Assembly (NCBI GenBank): GCA_014904845.1
Contig: MU119259.1
Span: 124,001-188,000 of the forward strand
Length of the DNA stretch: 64,000 bases
DNA from: Acephala macrosclerotiorum
Taxonomy: Eukaryota > Ascomycota > Leotiomycetes > Helotiales > Mollisiaceae
Reading direction: 5' to 3'
The notes beneath the pieces were generated by a model that was given only the letters and a program-made list of their open reading frames with translations, searched no databases and was not told the origin of the DNA. Position 1 is the first letter of the stretch, and each line of letters opens with the position of its first letter. A program made the position numbers and the translations under genes. Of this stretch, positions 23,482 to 35,420 are shown piece by piece.

Positions 23482-23846
23482 TACCATGCAAGCCAAGATC
23501 GTATGGGTGGGGAATTCCAAGTATAGCATTCGACGAGTCTAGCAATCAGACTGCAACTCTTTCAATGGACAAAGCCCACAACTACCATTCTCTCACGGCG
23601 GAAGACTTTGACGACGAAGCTATTCAGCAAACGAGAAAGGAAGCCTCGAGGACAAAAACCCGCTCTTCTTCTGTGGAAGATCTTGGTGAAGGCGAGGAAG
23701 CAGCTACGCAAGCACTAGCATTCTTCCCCGCAGCTGAAGACATTAACGATGACGAAACCCTTCTCCGAAAGTCCGGACACGAGGGCAATGATGAACATGG
23801 CGACTCCTGTTATCTAAAAAGTACGGCCGGGCATGTGGAAGGCTAA
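23024..23846 (+). pseudogene. Acidic low-complexity coding fragment interrupted by an AG microsatellite
   Basis: A frame opens at about 23024 and reads through GLLDKFYDELNILTPNKRTR, a Pro-rich stretch, and an acidic Asp/Met region (DGDDMICAEDDMIAGGNDV). It then enters (AG)33, read as Arg-Glu repeats, and stops at 23542. A second frame crosses the same AG tract and continues with acidic, coding-like sequence (SLTAEDFDDEAIQQTRKEAS) to a stop at 23846. Gaining one AG unit or losing two would join the two halves. The first half has no ATG before 23278, so an upstream exon is missing or hidden. I do not recognise the family. It could be a disrupted gene, an allele that varies with repeat length, or two exons with an undetected intron. 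Confidence 0.4.
23411..23476 (+). repeat. (AG)33 microsatellite
   Basis: Sixty-six uninterrupted bases of AG, read as Arg-Glu repeats in the plus-strand frames and as Ser-Leu repeats on the other strand. Such tracts change length readily. Confidence 0.97.
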
Positions 23847-25023
23847 GTGGAAGAAAATCATGGCTACAGAAATCAAGATAAATAGAGAGATTATGCAAAT
23901 TTGCTTGTGACTGTATCCTCTAAACCAGGTACTCCCAAGACAACTCGCAAAGTCTCAGGCAGTCAGTACTTTGATGGCTTCAGGATCTCCGAATGTCATC
24001 CACAAGTGCCAGTTGTACTATTTGTGCTAGGCTGGAAATGCATAGCTTGTTTTCTTGGTAGGTATTGAATTGAATGAAATTTAAGGAATATGCAGGTGGG
24101 TTGCATACTTGCAGGATGGTGGCACTTGCTCTCCTACTGCCTTCCATTTTGATACCCTGTTGGGAGATTGGCTGCCACATTTGACGAGCCGTGCCGTGCC
24201 AGGGAGGAAGAGTGTTTGCATTAGTGTAGGTATGGAGCCCCTTCAAAACCTTTACTCGCATCTCCGTCTCCCTTTTTATCGTGGTCTCGAAGCTGTAGCC
24301 CACCATAAAAGCATGTAGCTGCTGCTTGGTTGTGTTAGGGTCGGCGGTATTCAGTCTGGTAACACTTGCACAAATTCAACACATACCAAACACCCAATTG
24401 AAGGGAATTGTACATACTTAGAGAATTTAGACTTGTACATTGTCTAGATTAGCCAAGAATTGTGCTCATAATGAACGGGGGTTGAGAAATGCAGGTGTCC
24501 TTGCTCCTACGATGAGAAACGTGGCTGAGGTCTGATGAGACAACTTAATCTGATTGCAGAGACCAGTGATAAAGCTTAGAAGGTCGATCAAATAGATTGA
24601 TATGCATGTGAAGGCTTTTGTGATCAGAATAGAAGGATCGCATTCTTGCAAATCTCTTCCCGCCCACATCTTGCGGGGGAGGTGAGAACTTGCTAAACCT
24701 CTTTTGGACGTTTAGCCCACATATTTTGGTGCCATTTCGATCGTAAAATTTCAAACAAACTGACTTTCAATTCACAACTCAAATCGTTCGTTGTCTCTAC
24801 CTGGCATTGTTCTGCTTCCCAGAATATCTTTCTTTGAGAAGCTCACCGTTCCGCAAATGATAGGGGTTGCTTGCTCGCTACGCACGGACCACACTGCAGC
24901 ACGCCACAAACTGTTTCATTCACCATTGATCGCGACAAGGTCAAGGAGTACAGTTTTCTATGGGAGGGGACCAATTTCGCATCGAACAGAAAGCTGTCAA
25001 ATCCCGCATTCGTTCCAGTCAGC
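23847..25023. other. Upstream region of NPR3
   Basis: About 1.2 kb with no supported gene. The last few hundred bases are probably the NPR3 promoter and leader. The frame upstream of NPR3 is open from 24871, but I chose the ATG at 25024 because the conserved part of the protein begins there. Confidence 0.5.
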
Positions 25024-27199
25024 ATGGGTTCTGCAACGACAGCAGTCAAGGACACGGGTCTCCTGGGAGTGGCCCTGATCATCAGATCGAAGGATGGACC
25101 GCGATGGGTTTTCCATTACCCTCCACGTCCATCCACCAAAGCTTCAAGACGTGAGAAGCTGTTTGGGACCGAGCTCGACGAATCCGAGGACGAGGACGAC
25201 TATGCGCGAGGAGATGATGGAGATGATTCTGATCTTGAGGAGGTGTTCAAGGGGAAGGTAATTGGAAGACTCGATCTCAATGACAAGAATGAGAAGAAGC
25301 AAGATCACGTGGAAGTTCCTGTGGACGACAACCACTACGACGATCATAATGGCGAGCATGTTGTCCCTTGGGAGAGCGTATTCGGCTGGTCTACTGCGGA
25401 TTTACGAAGCATTCTGACACCAGCAAGAGGTTATCACAAGAAGAGATTCGAGATGACTCTGGACCCTCTTTACTTCATCAGCTACCCAATTCATATCCGC
25501 GAGGATGGAACTTGGAAGAAGAAGAAGAAACTGAAGAAGGCCAAGAAGGCAGCTCCTACTGATTCCAACGTTGGAGGTAGTACGGCTGAAGGAAAGCAGA
25601 CAGAATCTAGTGGCATTAAAGCCGATGACAACGCTGAAGATGATGGAGGTATGACCATGTTCAATGTCCATTTCATCCTCGATCTTCCCAAGCATGAATC
25701 AGATGCACGAATTGCCGAAATCTATCACCACGTTATCAAGAGCTTTCACAAGGCATTGAACCATGCGCAAGAATCTTCTAACTATGTCTGGAAGGAGTCC
25801 GAGATGATCCTGGGAATGAAGGAAAAGGCGAGAGAAGAGAGTGAGTTACGTTCCCTCAAAACAAGTTGTTGAAGCTAATGAATGTTAAGGACGTCCGATG
25901 AGTTGGTTATGGAATGAGATTCTCCTCCGTTCGACTCTGGCAAGCGCAATCCGCGATGTCTACGAAGCTATCTCGAGTAACAAGATCGCCACATTACATC
26001 TCAAAACCGCCCCGCCATTGGATCTAGCTCTTCAGATTCCCGTCCCATCCTTCCTCACAAGACTTCCAACTCCAACCGAACCAGCTATGCCAGGCTTGCT
26101 TGTCACTACAGCTAATCCGCTGGTCGCTGATGAAGGCAATGAGGATCAGGAAACCCTCAACAAGCATTTCGCTCTACTACTCCTCGACGACGAGAATAAA
26201 ATCATAGCCGATATCCAGGCCGAGGATACTGAGATTTCAGCACCACTTATTGAATGCATCCGACTTTGCAAGGCGACTCTCTCCTTCTTACAAGTTGCCC
26301 AGTCCAACAGCGTTGAGCTCACAAGCCTGCTTATCTTAGCTCAGCATTTGATCCATTACCGCAGAGCAATTGCTATTCCGCCACTTCACTCCCGCGAAAT
26401 GTATATCGTCTCTCCGAACTGTGATAGCCGCAAACTCCCCGTTGCGAGTGTTGCATGGAAGAAAGCATTCCCCCTGGCACCATCTCTTCCTAGCTTCCTG
26501 GCGATGTTATCGGCAGCCCCTCGTCCATACAAGAGCTTTGCGCCAAGCAAGAATCACCGTCCCACCTATCTCGATATGCTTGCCTGGCTCATTCGTGGTG
26601 GCTGGGTTACACAACTACGCACATTCGCTTGGATCCTTGTATGGCCAGAGCTTATTTACGAGGTTGACTATCAACTCAAGGCTGATGCCATCGAAAAGGC
26701 GAAGAAGGGCACGAAGTCAAACAGCGGGTCCAGCGAGTCACCAGAGTCAACCGATGAATCTGGTCCCGACAAGAACAGCGACAACGACTACACTCAAACC
26801 TTGACAACCGAGCAGGTTGCTGAGAATGCCCGTCTAGGTAGACTTGCTGACAAGGCTGCCAAGCAGGCCGCTGAAGAAGCTGCCGCCTTTGCGCAGATGC
26901 CTGTTCCTGTTGCCACCGACCACATTTCCAGAAACAATGCTGAGCACCTCAAGACCATTTCGCCTTATATCATCAAGGATCCTCACAAGGTCTCACATGA
27001 AGAGTCACTCTACATCGCTGCAATAGGAAAGCGTATCACGGACCAGAAGGCTAAGGATTGCTGGCAAAAGTTCACCAAGTACTTCAATGGCAACGAGGCT
27101 CTGGAGATGATCGCACTTCGTGAGAATATGAAGCGCAAGGAGACTTGGGGCGTGTTGATGCAGTATCAAGAGCACATCTTGGTTTGCAAGCACTGGTGA
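25024..27199 (+). CDS. npr3: Nitrogen permease regulator 3 (SEACIT/GATOR1 subunit)
   Basis: Two exons (25024-25840 and 25890-27199) flank a 49-bp intron (donor GTGAGT, acceptor TTAAG); splicing joins KAREE to RRPMSW, for 708 residues. With Npr2 and Iml1, Npr3 forms the complex that inactivates the Rag/Gtr GTPases and so restrains TORC1 when amino acids are scarce, at the vacuole surface. Visible features: the N-terminal GLLGVALIIRSKDGPRWVFH strand typical of the longin-like domain; an acidic insert (DESEDEDDY); the FGWSTADLRSILTP and PLYFISYPIHI blocks; a lysine-rich low-complexity loop; the MFNVHFILDL block; PTYLDMLAWLIRGGWVTQLRTF in the C-terminal half; and a C-terminal winged-helix region ending HILVCKHW. 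The Lys-rich and acidic inserts are probably disordered. The family assignment is strong. Confidence 0.93.
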
Positions 27200-28830
27200 A
27201 CGCCTCATAATTATTTTGCTAAAGCAATACCTCTTTATGATTTTGGAGGGAGAGTCATGCTTTACGGAGCAAGCAACCTTTACACGGAGATGATGATTGA
27301 CGATGGAGTTGGAGGAGATATCACGATTCATGAAGGACGATTTCACGCTGTGGTGATTGAGGGCGTTGAATGGTTGTTTATTTATAGAGATACCCATTGC
27401 AGAAACCGCAAATAAATGTGAAAATTTCCTAATTTACTCTTCGTGTTCGAATATGGTGATGCCAAATAACAGAAAGTCTAGGAATATGATGATTCTAAGA
27501 ATCCATTCAAAGGAACTATTAACCTTTTATCAGATGCTCGTTGAAGTCCGGGTGTAGGCTCATTCCTAGAGCCCTTCTAAGGTCAGAAAATTTGCATGCG
27601 TGCTCTATTCCGCTCGGTTTACACACCAGGACCTGCCCTCTAACATTACCTTCCGGTGCCTTCTTCAAGTGATTCCAACACACTTGCCCTTCGTCACCTT
27701 GGCAAGGCGCAGTTGCTCATTCCCGCCCTTTATGATGTCCCATCCCTCTACAACATCTAAAACTAAACACAACCTACTCCAAAATATATTCTCAGCCCAA
27801 TAAACATCTAGACCTCTCGCCAATAAATCCCAACGAACCTTAACGAACCCCTACACACCCCTTCCCCCTACCTAACCGAGAGTCATAAGGCCCACCATTC
27901 ACCGAGCCTCCTCACGTACCCTCCCCTCACGAATCAGCTGTCACCATCACCTGCAAGGGAACAACTGCCCCAAAGAAGCCCTGTATGACTCAGTGTCTTA
28001 TCTTCGTAAGATAATGAACTTATTATCTTGGGCGAGGAATGTAGCAACTGAAACATGATGTCACTGACTCGTAGCAGCCACACACACACACGCGCGCGCG
28101 CGTGGCTATTCATAGAAATGCCCTACCGTAGCCTGGTAAATCATATCGAATTCTTGAATTCCGGATGCGGATTTAGAGATTCCCGTCTCTGCCGCAAAAA
28201 AAGGGGTCATGGGCTTTTTGGACTTTATGGAAGGGTGGTGAGCATTACGAAATTTGTTTCGGAGACGGCCGACGTGTAGTGCTGACTGCATACGCAAGCT
28301 AGTGGCAAGAAATGAGGGAGGATTTCTGGAAAATTGGATGGAAGATTCGGAAGTAGCGGGGAGGGTAGCGACGTTCATCGGATATGTTGCATAATCAGCA
28401 AGAATCTGCATAAGGCAGAGCCGCAATATAATGATAGTATGGATAACCGACGCCGTAAAGAGAAAGCTCGCCTGTTGCAATGGGGACAAAAGGCGAAGGT
28501 ATCATAGGTGGCACCGATGCCAAAAAGCAATAAATACTAATGCAAGAAAAGCACATATGAATGCTGTGACCACAGCGAACGAAAAGCAACCCTAGCAAAC
28601 CCCAAATATCCCATGCCAAACCCGTATTCTGCGAGCAGCATTCAGCAACGCCTAACCCATCCGTATTGAAAGCTCCCAGAACTACCTCCGAATGCAAGAC
28701 GCCTAAAGGAACTAGAGAACTTAAAGCAAGTAACAAAGAAGATAATAAACCATGTGCGACATGAGCTCGAAAACCCTCGGGTATGAAAATCAACCCCGGT
28801 GAGCGCACACATCGTAGCAACCATAGGAGC
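27200..28830. other. Convergent 3' region between NPR3 and the bHLH gene
   Basis: 1.6 kb where two genes point at each other. It is pyrimidine-rich at 27.65-27.95 kb and carries a short CA/CG alternating tract at 28079-28103. No supported gene. Confidence 0.5.
28079..28103 (+). repeat. Alternating (CA)n(CG)n tract
   Basis: About 25 bases of pure purine-pyrimidine alternation (CA repeats running into CG repeats). Such tracts can adopt Z-DNA under negative supercoiling. Confidence 0.85.
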
Positions 28831-30597
28831 TCACTGCGTCAAGTCCATGCCATATTCATCCTCCTCTTTGAAACTAATTGATCCGGGACCACTTCCTCCG
28901 CTATTATGACCACTCCAGTATTGTCCTGCTCCACCTGTTTGACCAGCATCGCCCGTGCTATGGTTGTCCGGGCTCAAGGAATTATCAAGCTGGCCACCTT
29001 GGGTAGAAGCGTTGACGGCATCCCCTCGAACATCAGTGTGCTTGGGAACACGTAGACCGCTACCTGGGGCTCGAGAATAGTGGAACTTCGTCCCATCATT
29101 CTTCAACATTGCATCCAGAAGCTCGGTGTGCATTCTTCTCTCGTCCTCAGTCTCCTCAAAGGGAAAAGTTCCGCCAAGTTCTTGGATGATGTTGGCGAGC
29201 TCTTCCTGCTGTTGTAACTTAAGATGAAGCATCCACATAAGGTCGCGAGTCCAGCTCACAGCACCGTTGAGGATATCACCTTTGTTAGGACCCTTGTCTT
29301 TCTCTTCGATGGGAATGCCAGTAGTAATATTACCGGCCGTTGCCCTCCGTGCGCCGGGTCCGGCGAGACCAGAAGTAGCTTGAGGAGGACTCATACCAGT
29401 AGGTGGCGCCGAAAGACCTGCTAAGGTAGGTGATAGAGGAGAGTTGTTTTGGAGGGCCTTGCGAACCTTTTCATCCTCAAGACGATGCATTGGGACAAGA
29501 TGGCTTAACTCTTGAATACGCTCATTGATGTTGTCTCTTCTTCGGCGCTCAACGAGATTGTGCGACTCTCGACGTCGTCTCCTCTTCATCTCTTGAGACT
29601 GGAGTGCTGGTGCACTACCAACCTGGTGCCCATTGTTCAACTTGGTGGGCATAGATGCACCTTTTAAGACATCTGATATCTGTGTGCCGGGGTGAACGCC
29701 ATGAATGGGCGAGAAGTCTGAGCCAGGGAACGATGTGAGGCTGCTTGGCGTCTGATCCCACTGCCCAGAGAGAGTCTTCTGATGTCTATGGGAAGAATGT
29801 GTTCTAATGGGTTGCGATGGGAAGCTGTTTTCCGCCGACCCGATATGGAGCGAAGAAATGGCAGGAGTCTTTGGCGTAAGAGGACTTCTGGTGCTGGAGC
29901 TTTTTCTTTGTACTCCTGCGAGGCCTGGACGACGTGCCTTCATCAAGTTTGCATCCCCTGATCCATTAAGCATGTCCGCTCCAGATATCGGTGAGCTGGC
30001 GTATTGTCCAGGTGAGTGTAATGAGCCAAATTGGTGTTGTTGCTGCATATGTCTGAACTGGGCGTGATTGAAGTTATTGACGAAAGGGGACTGAATAGGC
30101 TCCGTATCTGGAGTATGGGAATAGGAGGAGATGTGATTCGGATCGACAGAGAGGGCAGGAGTACCGTTGTTGGCGTAAAAGTTCGATGAAATATCGTATT
30201 CCATGCCGCCATAGTCTTGCCCGTTACTTTGCATACCTGACTGGTTCGAAGACATTTGGTTCGTTCCAAGGCTATCAAGTAGTTCGTCGTCATCAAACGT
30301 AGCAATGCCCCTTGTATAGCTCGCACTAGCACCCGAAGCCTGATTGTTGAAATTGTTCTGGTTGCCGAATCCATATCCACCGTTTGGGATAGCTACTCCA
30401 CTTCCACCCATGAGGTCGCTGGGGTTTATGCTGCCGCCATGCGCGCCGCCGAATTGATGATGTTGTTGTTGCTGCTGTTGTTGTTGAGACATGTTTGAAC
30501 CTTGTTGCGCACTTCCCATGTATCGTTGGTTGTTTTGGAAGAAGAAGTCTTCGGGCTCGTCTTTGATGTATGGGCTAGACGCACCCGTACTAGCCAT
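28831..30597 (-). CDS. bHLH transcription factor (Rtg3/GlcD-gamma-like)
   Basis: A single coding exon of 588 residues. The N-terminal half is Gln/Asn/Ser/Gly-rich, with a polyglutamine run near residues 39-47, as in activation domains. The basic region ESHNLVERRRRDNINERI (about residues 340-357) has the His-Glu-Arg pattern that reads CACGTG-type E-boxes. Helix 1 (NERIQELSHLVP) is followed by an unusually long, Pro/Ser/Gly-rich loop of about 65 residues. Helix 2 starts at NKGDILNGAVSWTRDLMWM and runs into a short coiled coil (LKLQQQEELANIIQEL). The C-terminus is acidic. Fungal relatives include yeast Rtg3 (retrograde signalling) and a Penicillium protein called GlcD gamma; the exact orthology is inferred. 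A probable 5'-UTR intron lies at 30693-30931 (donor GTAAGT, acceptor TTCAG). Confidence 0.85.
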   Translation of the reverse strand: MASTGASSPYIKDEPEDFFFQNNQRYMGSAQQGSNMSQQQQQQQQHHQFGGAHGGSINPSDLMGGSGVAIPNGGYGFGNQNNFNNQASGASASYTRGIATFDDDELLDSLGTNQMSSNQSGMQSNGQDYGGMEYDISSNFYANNGTPALSVDPNHISSYSHTPDTEPIQSPFVNNFNHAQFRHMQQQHQFGSLHSPGQYASSPISGADMLNGSGDANLMKARRPGLAGVQRKSSSTRSPLTPKTPAISSLHIGSAENSFPSQPIRTHSSHRHQKTLSGQWDQTPSSLTSFPGSDFSPIHGVHPGTQISDVLKGASMPTKLNNGHQVGSAPALQSQEMKRRRRRESHNLVERRRRDNINERIQELSHLVPMHRLEDEKVRKALQNNSPLSPTLAGLSAPPTGMSPPQATSGLAGPGARRATAGNITTGIPIEEKDKGPNKGDILNGAVSWTRDLMWMLHLKLQQQEELANIIQELGGTFPFEETEDERRMHTELLDAMLKNDGTKFHYSRAPGSGLRVPKHTDVRGDAVNASTQGGQLDNSLSPDNHSTGDAGQTGGAGQYWSGHNSGGSGPGSISFKEEDEYGMDLTQ

Positions 30598-33500
30598 CTT
30601 CTGTCCCTAACTAGACGTCGATGAGGATTTATGTCGCCAATATGCGATGAAGTCGAGTTTGTGCCAATGTATCCAGAGATAATTGTCGGGATCTGAAGTG
30701 TGTGACAAACATTAGCCCTTGCTTTCGTCCAAAAACAATGTCAGAGGAAAAAGCAATCAAGAAAATTTATGATGCCAATAGCGGCGAAGCAACGCCGTGC
30801 GCAACATAGAGAGAATCCGAATTGTAGCAGAAAGGCCCTTCATCGCTGGATGATTGAGGTCTCTGCAAATCTGTGGGCTACGAGAAACCTGCTGGAGACA
30901 CTTAAAGTCCTGCAAGGAGAAGAGCACTTACGTCGGTCTGTGTTGTCGCGATGAATGAAGATGCAACTATCCTTCCCTTCGATGCAGTAGCAGACTCGGA
31001 GAACGCGAACGGTGTGTAGCGATTACTTGTAGGAGTAGCTCTTATGCTGTGAGTAGTGCCTGTTTTGGCCGAGAAGACGATTCCTTCGGGATGCTTTCGA
31101 GAGGGGTCCTGTCTAACACAAAAATTAGCGCCGTGTTGAGGGCAGGAGCGATAGCTCTGGCGGGAGGTTCGGGAGTATGATAATTGATCACCGTGGGAGG
31201 GAGGGACATTTACCTCACTAGGATGTGCGCTAGGAAAGACGGGTAAGCTGTCGTCTTCGATGGAATGCAGAATGTCCCAACAGCGGTTGTTCTTTCACGA
31301 TGTGTTGCTGCAGCCTCAGATAGGCGGTCGAGGGAACGGTGAGAGGATTATCGCTTTGGCTCGGCTTGCGCTGACCGAGGGTCGCACAATATGATGATGA
31401 ATGCGGGACAGAAGTGTGGAGGCCCAGCTTATGGTGCGACCAAAGTCCCAGGACAAGAGGGTCTTTGATGAAGGAGGTGTACGGGTATACTTGGCGGACG
31501 TGAAATTTCGGAGGTCGCCCGTCGACAGGGAGGTGCGAGCAGCGGTGGTGGTGAGTGGGCGAAGGCTGAATTGGGGCGCTGAGGTCGCGATTGGAAGAAG
31601 ATATGTTTGACTGCAGGTCTTGACTCGAATGAAGTTGATGAGTCGCTTCTGCCACCCAATGATGACGGAGCTCCAGCAACGTAGGCGAACGTCAAGACAA
31701 GTACCGCTCCAGTCTAGTCCTCGTCGCGGCAAACTACTTTCCTCACTACACTACCTTCAAGACACTCCAATTCGAAGCTCAACAATTTGCTGCTCACAAC
31801 GTACTAGATGGGTAGGGAGATTGATATCGCTGACGCTTCGCTCTCGTATCGAGATCCTCGCAGGGAAGGAATCTATTCTCCGGGAGTTATTTCCAGACGC
31901 CCGCAGCGGGGGTTTGATTAAATCTGGCCCAGATGCGGAGAAACAGGGAAGGCTTGGAGAAATAAAGTGTTTTTTCTCGTAATCACTCTTTCGAGTTCGT
32001 GGTCTGGGCCTGGGCGACTTCCCTAATTGGGCGATGTGGTATATTCGAAGCTTATGATACCTGGTATTTCGCAGAAGCTACACGATTGCAGAGCTGTATA
32101 TTGTGTGTAACCTCCTGTACTAGATCCGACTGCTGAGAATGCTCCAGTGAACCAAGGTAACGAGTTCTTACAACTACTTGGCGGTTGAGATTGTATCTCT
32201 CAAACTCAAGTTTGAAGAACCGAGTGGAAAGTCCGTTTCCAGATCCTGACTCCTCGGATTGAAAAGGACGGCTGCAATAACAAGCAATCCAGCGATCCAA
32301 TACCACGATGAAGGAGACCTTGGATGTAGTGATCCGAACTTCACGGCGGAAAAGACCTATATGTCTGCGAGCTGTTCCTTCGAGTTGGTATGGGTGGGGA
32401 CACTCTGAGTATATGGATGACGAGTCCAAATATGTAATGTCGCAGTGTGAAGTGATGTATTGGATATCCTGAAGAAGGCGCAGACTTCAATACAGAGGTG
32501 TAAAGTCAGGTTCGCTGCAAGGCGATGAAAGTTGTTTCCCCTTACTCGGCGGGTTGGCGAAGGAAGATATCTTTGAGTGAAGATAGTTCAGACGAACAAA
32601 GTATAGTGTCTGGAACAGAAACGTGATGAGGCTCTCTGAAGTGTGGGAGCACAGCAGAAGACAATCTCAAATGATAAGAGTTTGATAGATGCGGAGGATC
32701 AAATTCCTCGACTCAGAGGGCGCGGATACGCTTTTTATGTTTTTCAAATGCCCTCCGCCTTGCCGCAGCCACCGATCCTCCTGATTGCTACTCTTGACCA
32801 TGATCTCTCCTAATTCAGAGGCATGAGGTCTTACCTCGACTTCCTAGGTCTAAAAGCTAGATAAAGGGGGGTGGAGGGGTTAAGATCAAAACCCAAGCTT
32901 AGAGAAACGAGCCACACCGCCACAGGTCATTGGATGAGGGGAGAGTCAGAGATGGCTGCTACTAATTCGGACTCCGGCTGTTGCTCACTAAACCCAGCTC
33001 ACACTCGGAAAGTTGGCTGCCTATCAGCAAGGCAGGAGTCAGCCTGCCCTTCCTCGATGCGACGATGTCTCACATTTTCAGAACTTGGTTCAATGTTTCA
33101 CCCTGCTCCCTGGTCGAGAACGGTACTTAGCTACTGTACGGTACGGCCCTTGAGTACCGTCCAGGCTTCTGCCAGATCCATCTCTGGGATGTGGCGCACC
33201 CAAGTGCTGATCATGCTCGTTTACTACTTACCTAGTTAGGTTGGGGTACATTACTGATTCGGGGAGTCCAACTCAACCACGGCCACTTTTGAAAGTCCAG
33301 CAATCTGACGAACTTGATACCTTCTGCCAAAGACCGTCGTAAAATTTGGTAATGTATTGTGATGAAGTTGAAAAGCTGAGAGAACTACTGAAGCAGAATG
33401 GAAATGGATGAGCCTGTCCCAAAGTCCTAGCAGTCTGGTCATTCGACCATAAGCGGATATTCATACGCACACGTGGTGGGGGGCTTTGTTAAGCTGAACA

Positions 33501-34214
33501 TGGACTGATCAGTATTTCATGAGTGGTTAGAAACTACATCGTCAGCCAGTTCTGGTAAGGCCACAGTTTTGAAAGGGGTGTCATTTTAAACTTGCACCAG
33601 TCTAGTCTCAATTTGGCAAAGCGTAGGTGTGTTTCTGACAACCTTCAGGAAAACAGCAACTTGACGACCAGACAACGACCTCAGTCTACGCGTCTGCCAC
33701 ACCACCCTTTTCAGAGCAACTTGGCTTTTCAACGAGCGCCTAATCGTACCCTCCTACATATTACGAACATTCTCCATCTGCGAGACCCAGATTCCAAGTT
33801 TCCATCCGCTCCTCGACCAATAAACATCTACAGCTCTTCCACCCCCCTCTTCGCACATTGAACCTCCCAAGTCTGATCACGAGGCAGATATCAAGTCAGA
33901 AGCAGACTCCTGGTCCCAAACCCCGGTCCATCTTTGTGGTCATTGGACACCCTTCGAGACCTCAGACGTTTGCAGCCAGTCGTATTCTTTCCACGCAACG
34001 CAAAACATACTTGCAGGCCTCGCCCGCAGTACGACCGAAACAGTAGCCTCTGTTGAGCGTGAGGCCCGACTGTGAAGACTGCGACCCTATCTTCCGGTCG
34101 ATTAAAGTCCCCCAGGCTCGTCCTCCTGGTCGAAGTCTACGACTAGTTCAACCACGGCTGTAACAACCTTAAATTCCCAACTACCGACGATCTTCAACTA
34201 GCACGGACCTACGA
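30598..34214. other. Long divergent intergenic region between the bHLH gene and SFT2
   Basis: 3.6 kb with no gene I can support. The first part is the bHLH leader, with a likely 239-bp 5'-UTR intron (30693-30931), followed by its promoter. A minus-strand frame at 32429-32052 of about 125 codons (no ATG start) has plausible composition but no known domain. The last 600 bp should be the SFT2 leader. Long promoters of this kind are common for fungal regulatory genes. Confidence 0.45.
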
Positions 34215-35420
34215 ATGGCTTCTTCGTCTTTCAGAGACTCCATGAACTCCCTAGGGTGGTCTCGCCGCAGCCCGGATGTGCCCGTGAATACTTCTCAGCA
34301 AACTGGCATCTTATCATCGATTAAGTCCAACTTTTTTGGAGATAGTGGCTATGTTAGACTTCCAACAACTGAGGGTTCAGGAGCACCGCTTCCGGCGAGA
34401 AACCGCCGTGAAGAAGAGGAAGGGTGGTTTGCTCGTGAGTCAACGCCTTTCTAGCTTTCTCCTACACGTTGCACTTCCCCTGCGTCGCCAACCTCACGGA
34501 CCATGTGCGACATGCAGCAACGGTGGCTGGATATGGTTCGTATTACTCTGGAGAAGTGCCGAGAGGCTGACTTGTGCCACATACAGTGAGTCGGTGGGAC
34601 CGACTTCTCATCTTCGGTGGCTGCAACATTGGAGCACTTGCCTGCTTCGTTTTGTGCTTTGCCTTATGGCCAATAATGATGGCAAAACCACGCAAGTTTG
34701 CCATCCTGTAAGTCTAACTAACTCTTTTCTTGATTGGCGCTCTGCACGGGTCATCCATAGCCTCTGGAATACTCCAGTCTCGGCAAGGCTCTCCCGCTGC
34801 AGGTAGCCGTCTAACCTACATTCAACCCTGCTAGCCGCAGCCTACTTCCATGATATTTCTCTGCTCTGGCACACAGAGAATAGCTCTCTTACCTTCCTGC
34901 ATCATGAACCAAAAATGACGTTGCTCCTCTCATACTGACTTGTCCTCGTGACACCAGATGGTCTTTAGGTTCCGCCTTGTTCCTTGCAAGTTGGGCGGCG
35001 ATGATGGGTCCTCTGAATTATTTCCAGCACTTGATATCGACCCCGCGTTTACCCTTCACAGCGACATATTTTGGATCTATCGGTCTCACTCTCTACTTCA
35101 GTCTCGGGGTATGTTCTATTATCAAGGTCACCCTAGATGAAGCTCGCTAACCACGTTTAATAGCTCGAGAATACCATCCTAACTCTCATCTCAGCTATTA
35201 TACAGCTGGCTTGTTTGGTTTGGTATCTGGTCAGCTATTTCCCGATGGGTTCCAGCGGGTAAGTCATTCTCTTTCACATAGATGTTCAGCTCTAGCTCAG
35301 CACCTGATACCCCTTCAAATATTACATCTTTTTTCCAAGCACCAGAGCTGACTTGAACGTAGGTTACGACTGGCAACAAGCTTTGGCGCCCAACGAGCTA
35401 CTGCATGGATGACAGGTTGA
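34215..35420 (+). CDS. sft2: SFT2-family Golgi/endosome vesicle transport protein
   Basis: Five exons (34215-34434, 34587-34707, 34958-35108, 35164-35258, 35363-35420) give 214 residues. All junctions keep frame: FA/LSRWDRLL, KFAIL/WSLGS, SLG/LENTI, SSG/LRLATS. The N-terminal 70 residues are polar and end with EEEEGWFALSRWDRL. Four membrane helices follow (NIGALACFVLCFALWPIM; ALFLASWAAMMGPLNY; TATYFGSIGLTLYFSLG; LTLISAIIQLACLVWYLVSYFP). The tail ATAWMTG is short. Sft2 is a conserved tetra-spanning membrane protein that helps transport vesicles fuse with the Golgi, redundantly with Got1 in yeast. Introns of 152, 250 and 104 bp are longer than the roughly 50 bp usual for this window. The length and topology match the family well. 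Confidence 0.92.

Noticed and set aside
23168..23545. Leu-Ser repeat protein on the minus strand
   Set aside because: It is only the reverse translation of the AG microsatellite (SLSLSL), with nothing conserved outside it.
30769..31982. Several plus- and minus-strand frames in the bHLH upstream region
   Set aside because: Short, overlapping and without motifs; the region is better explained as leader and promoter.
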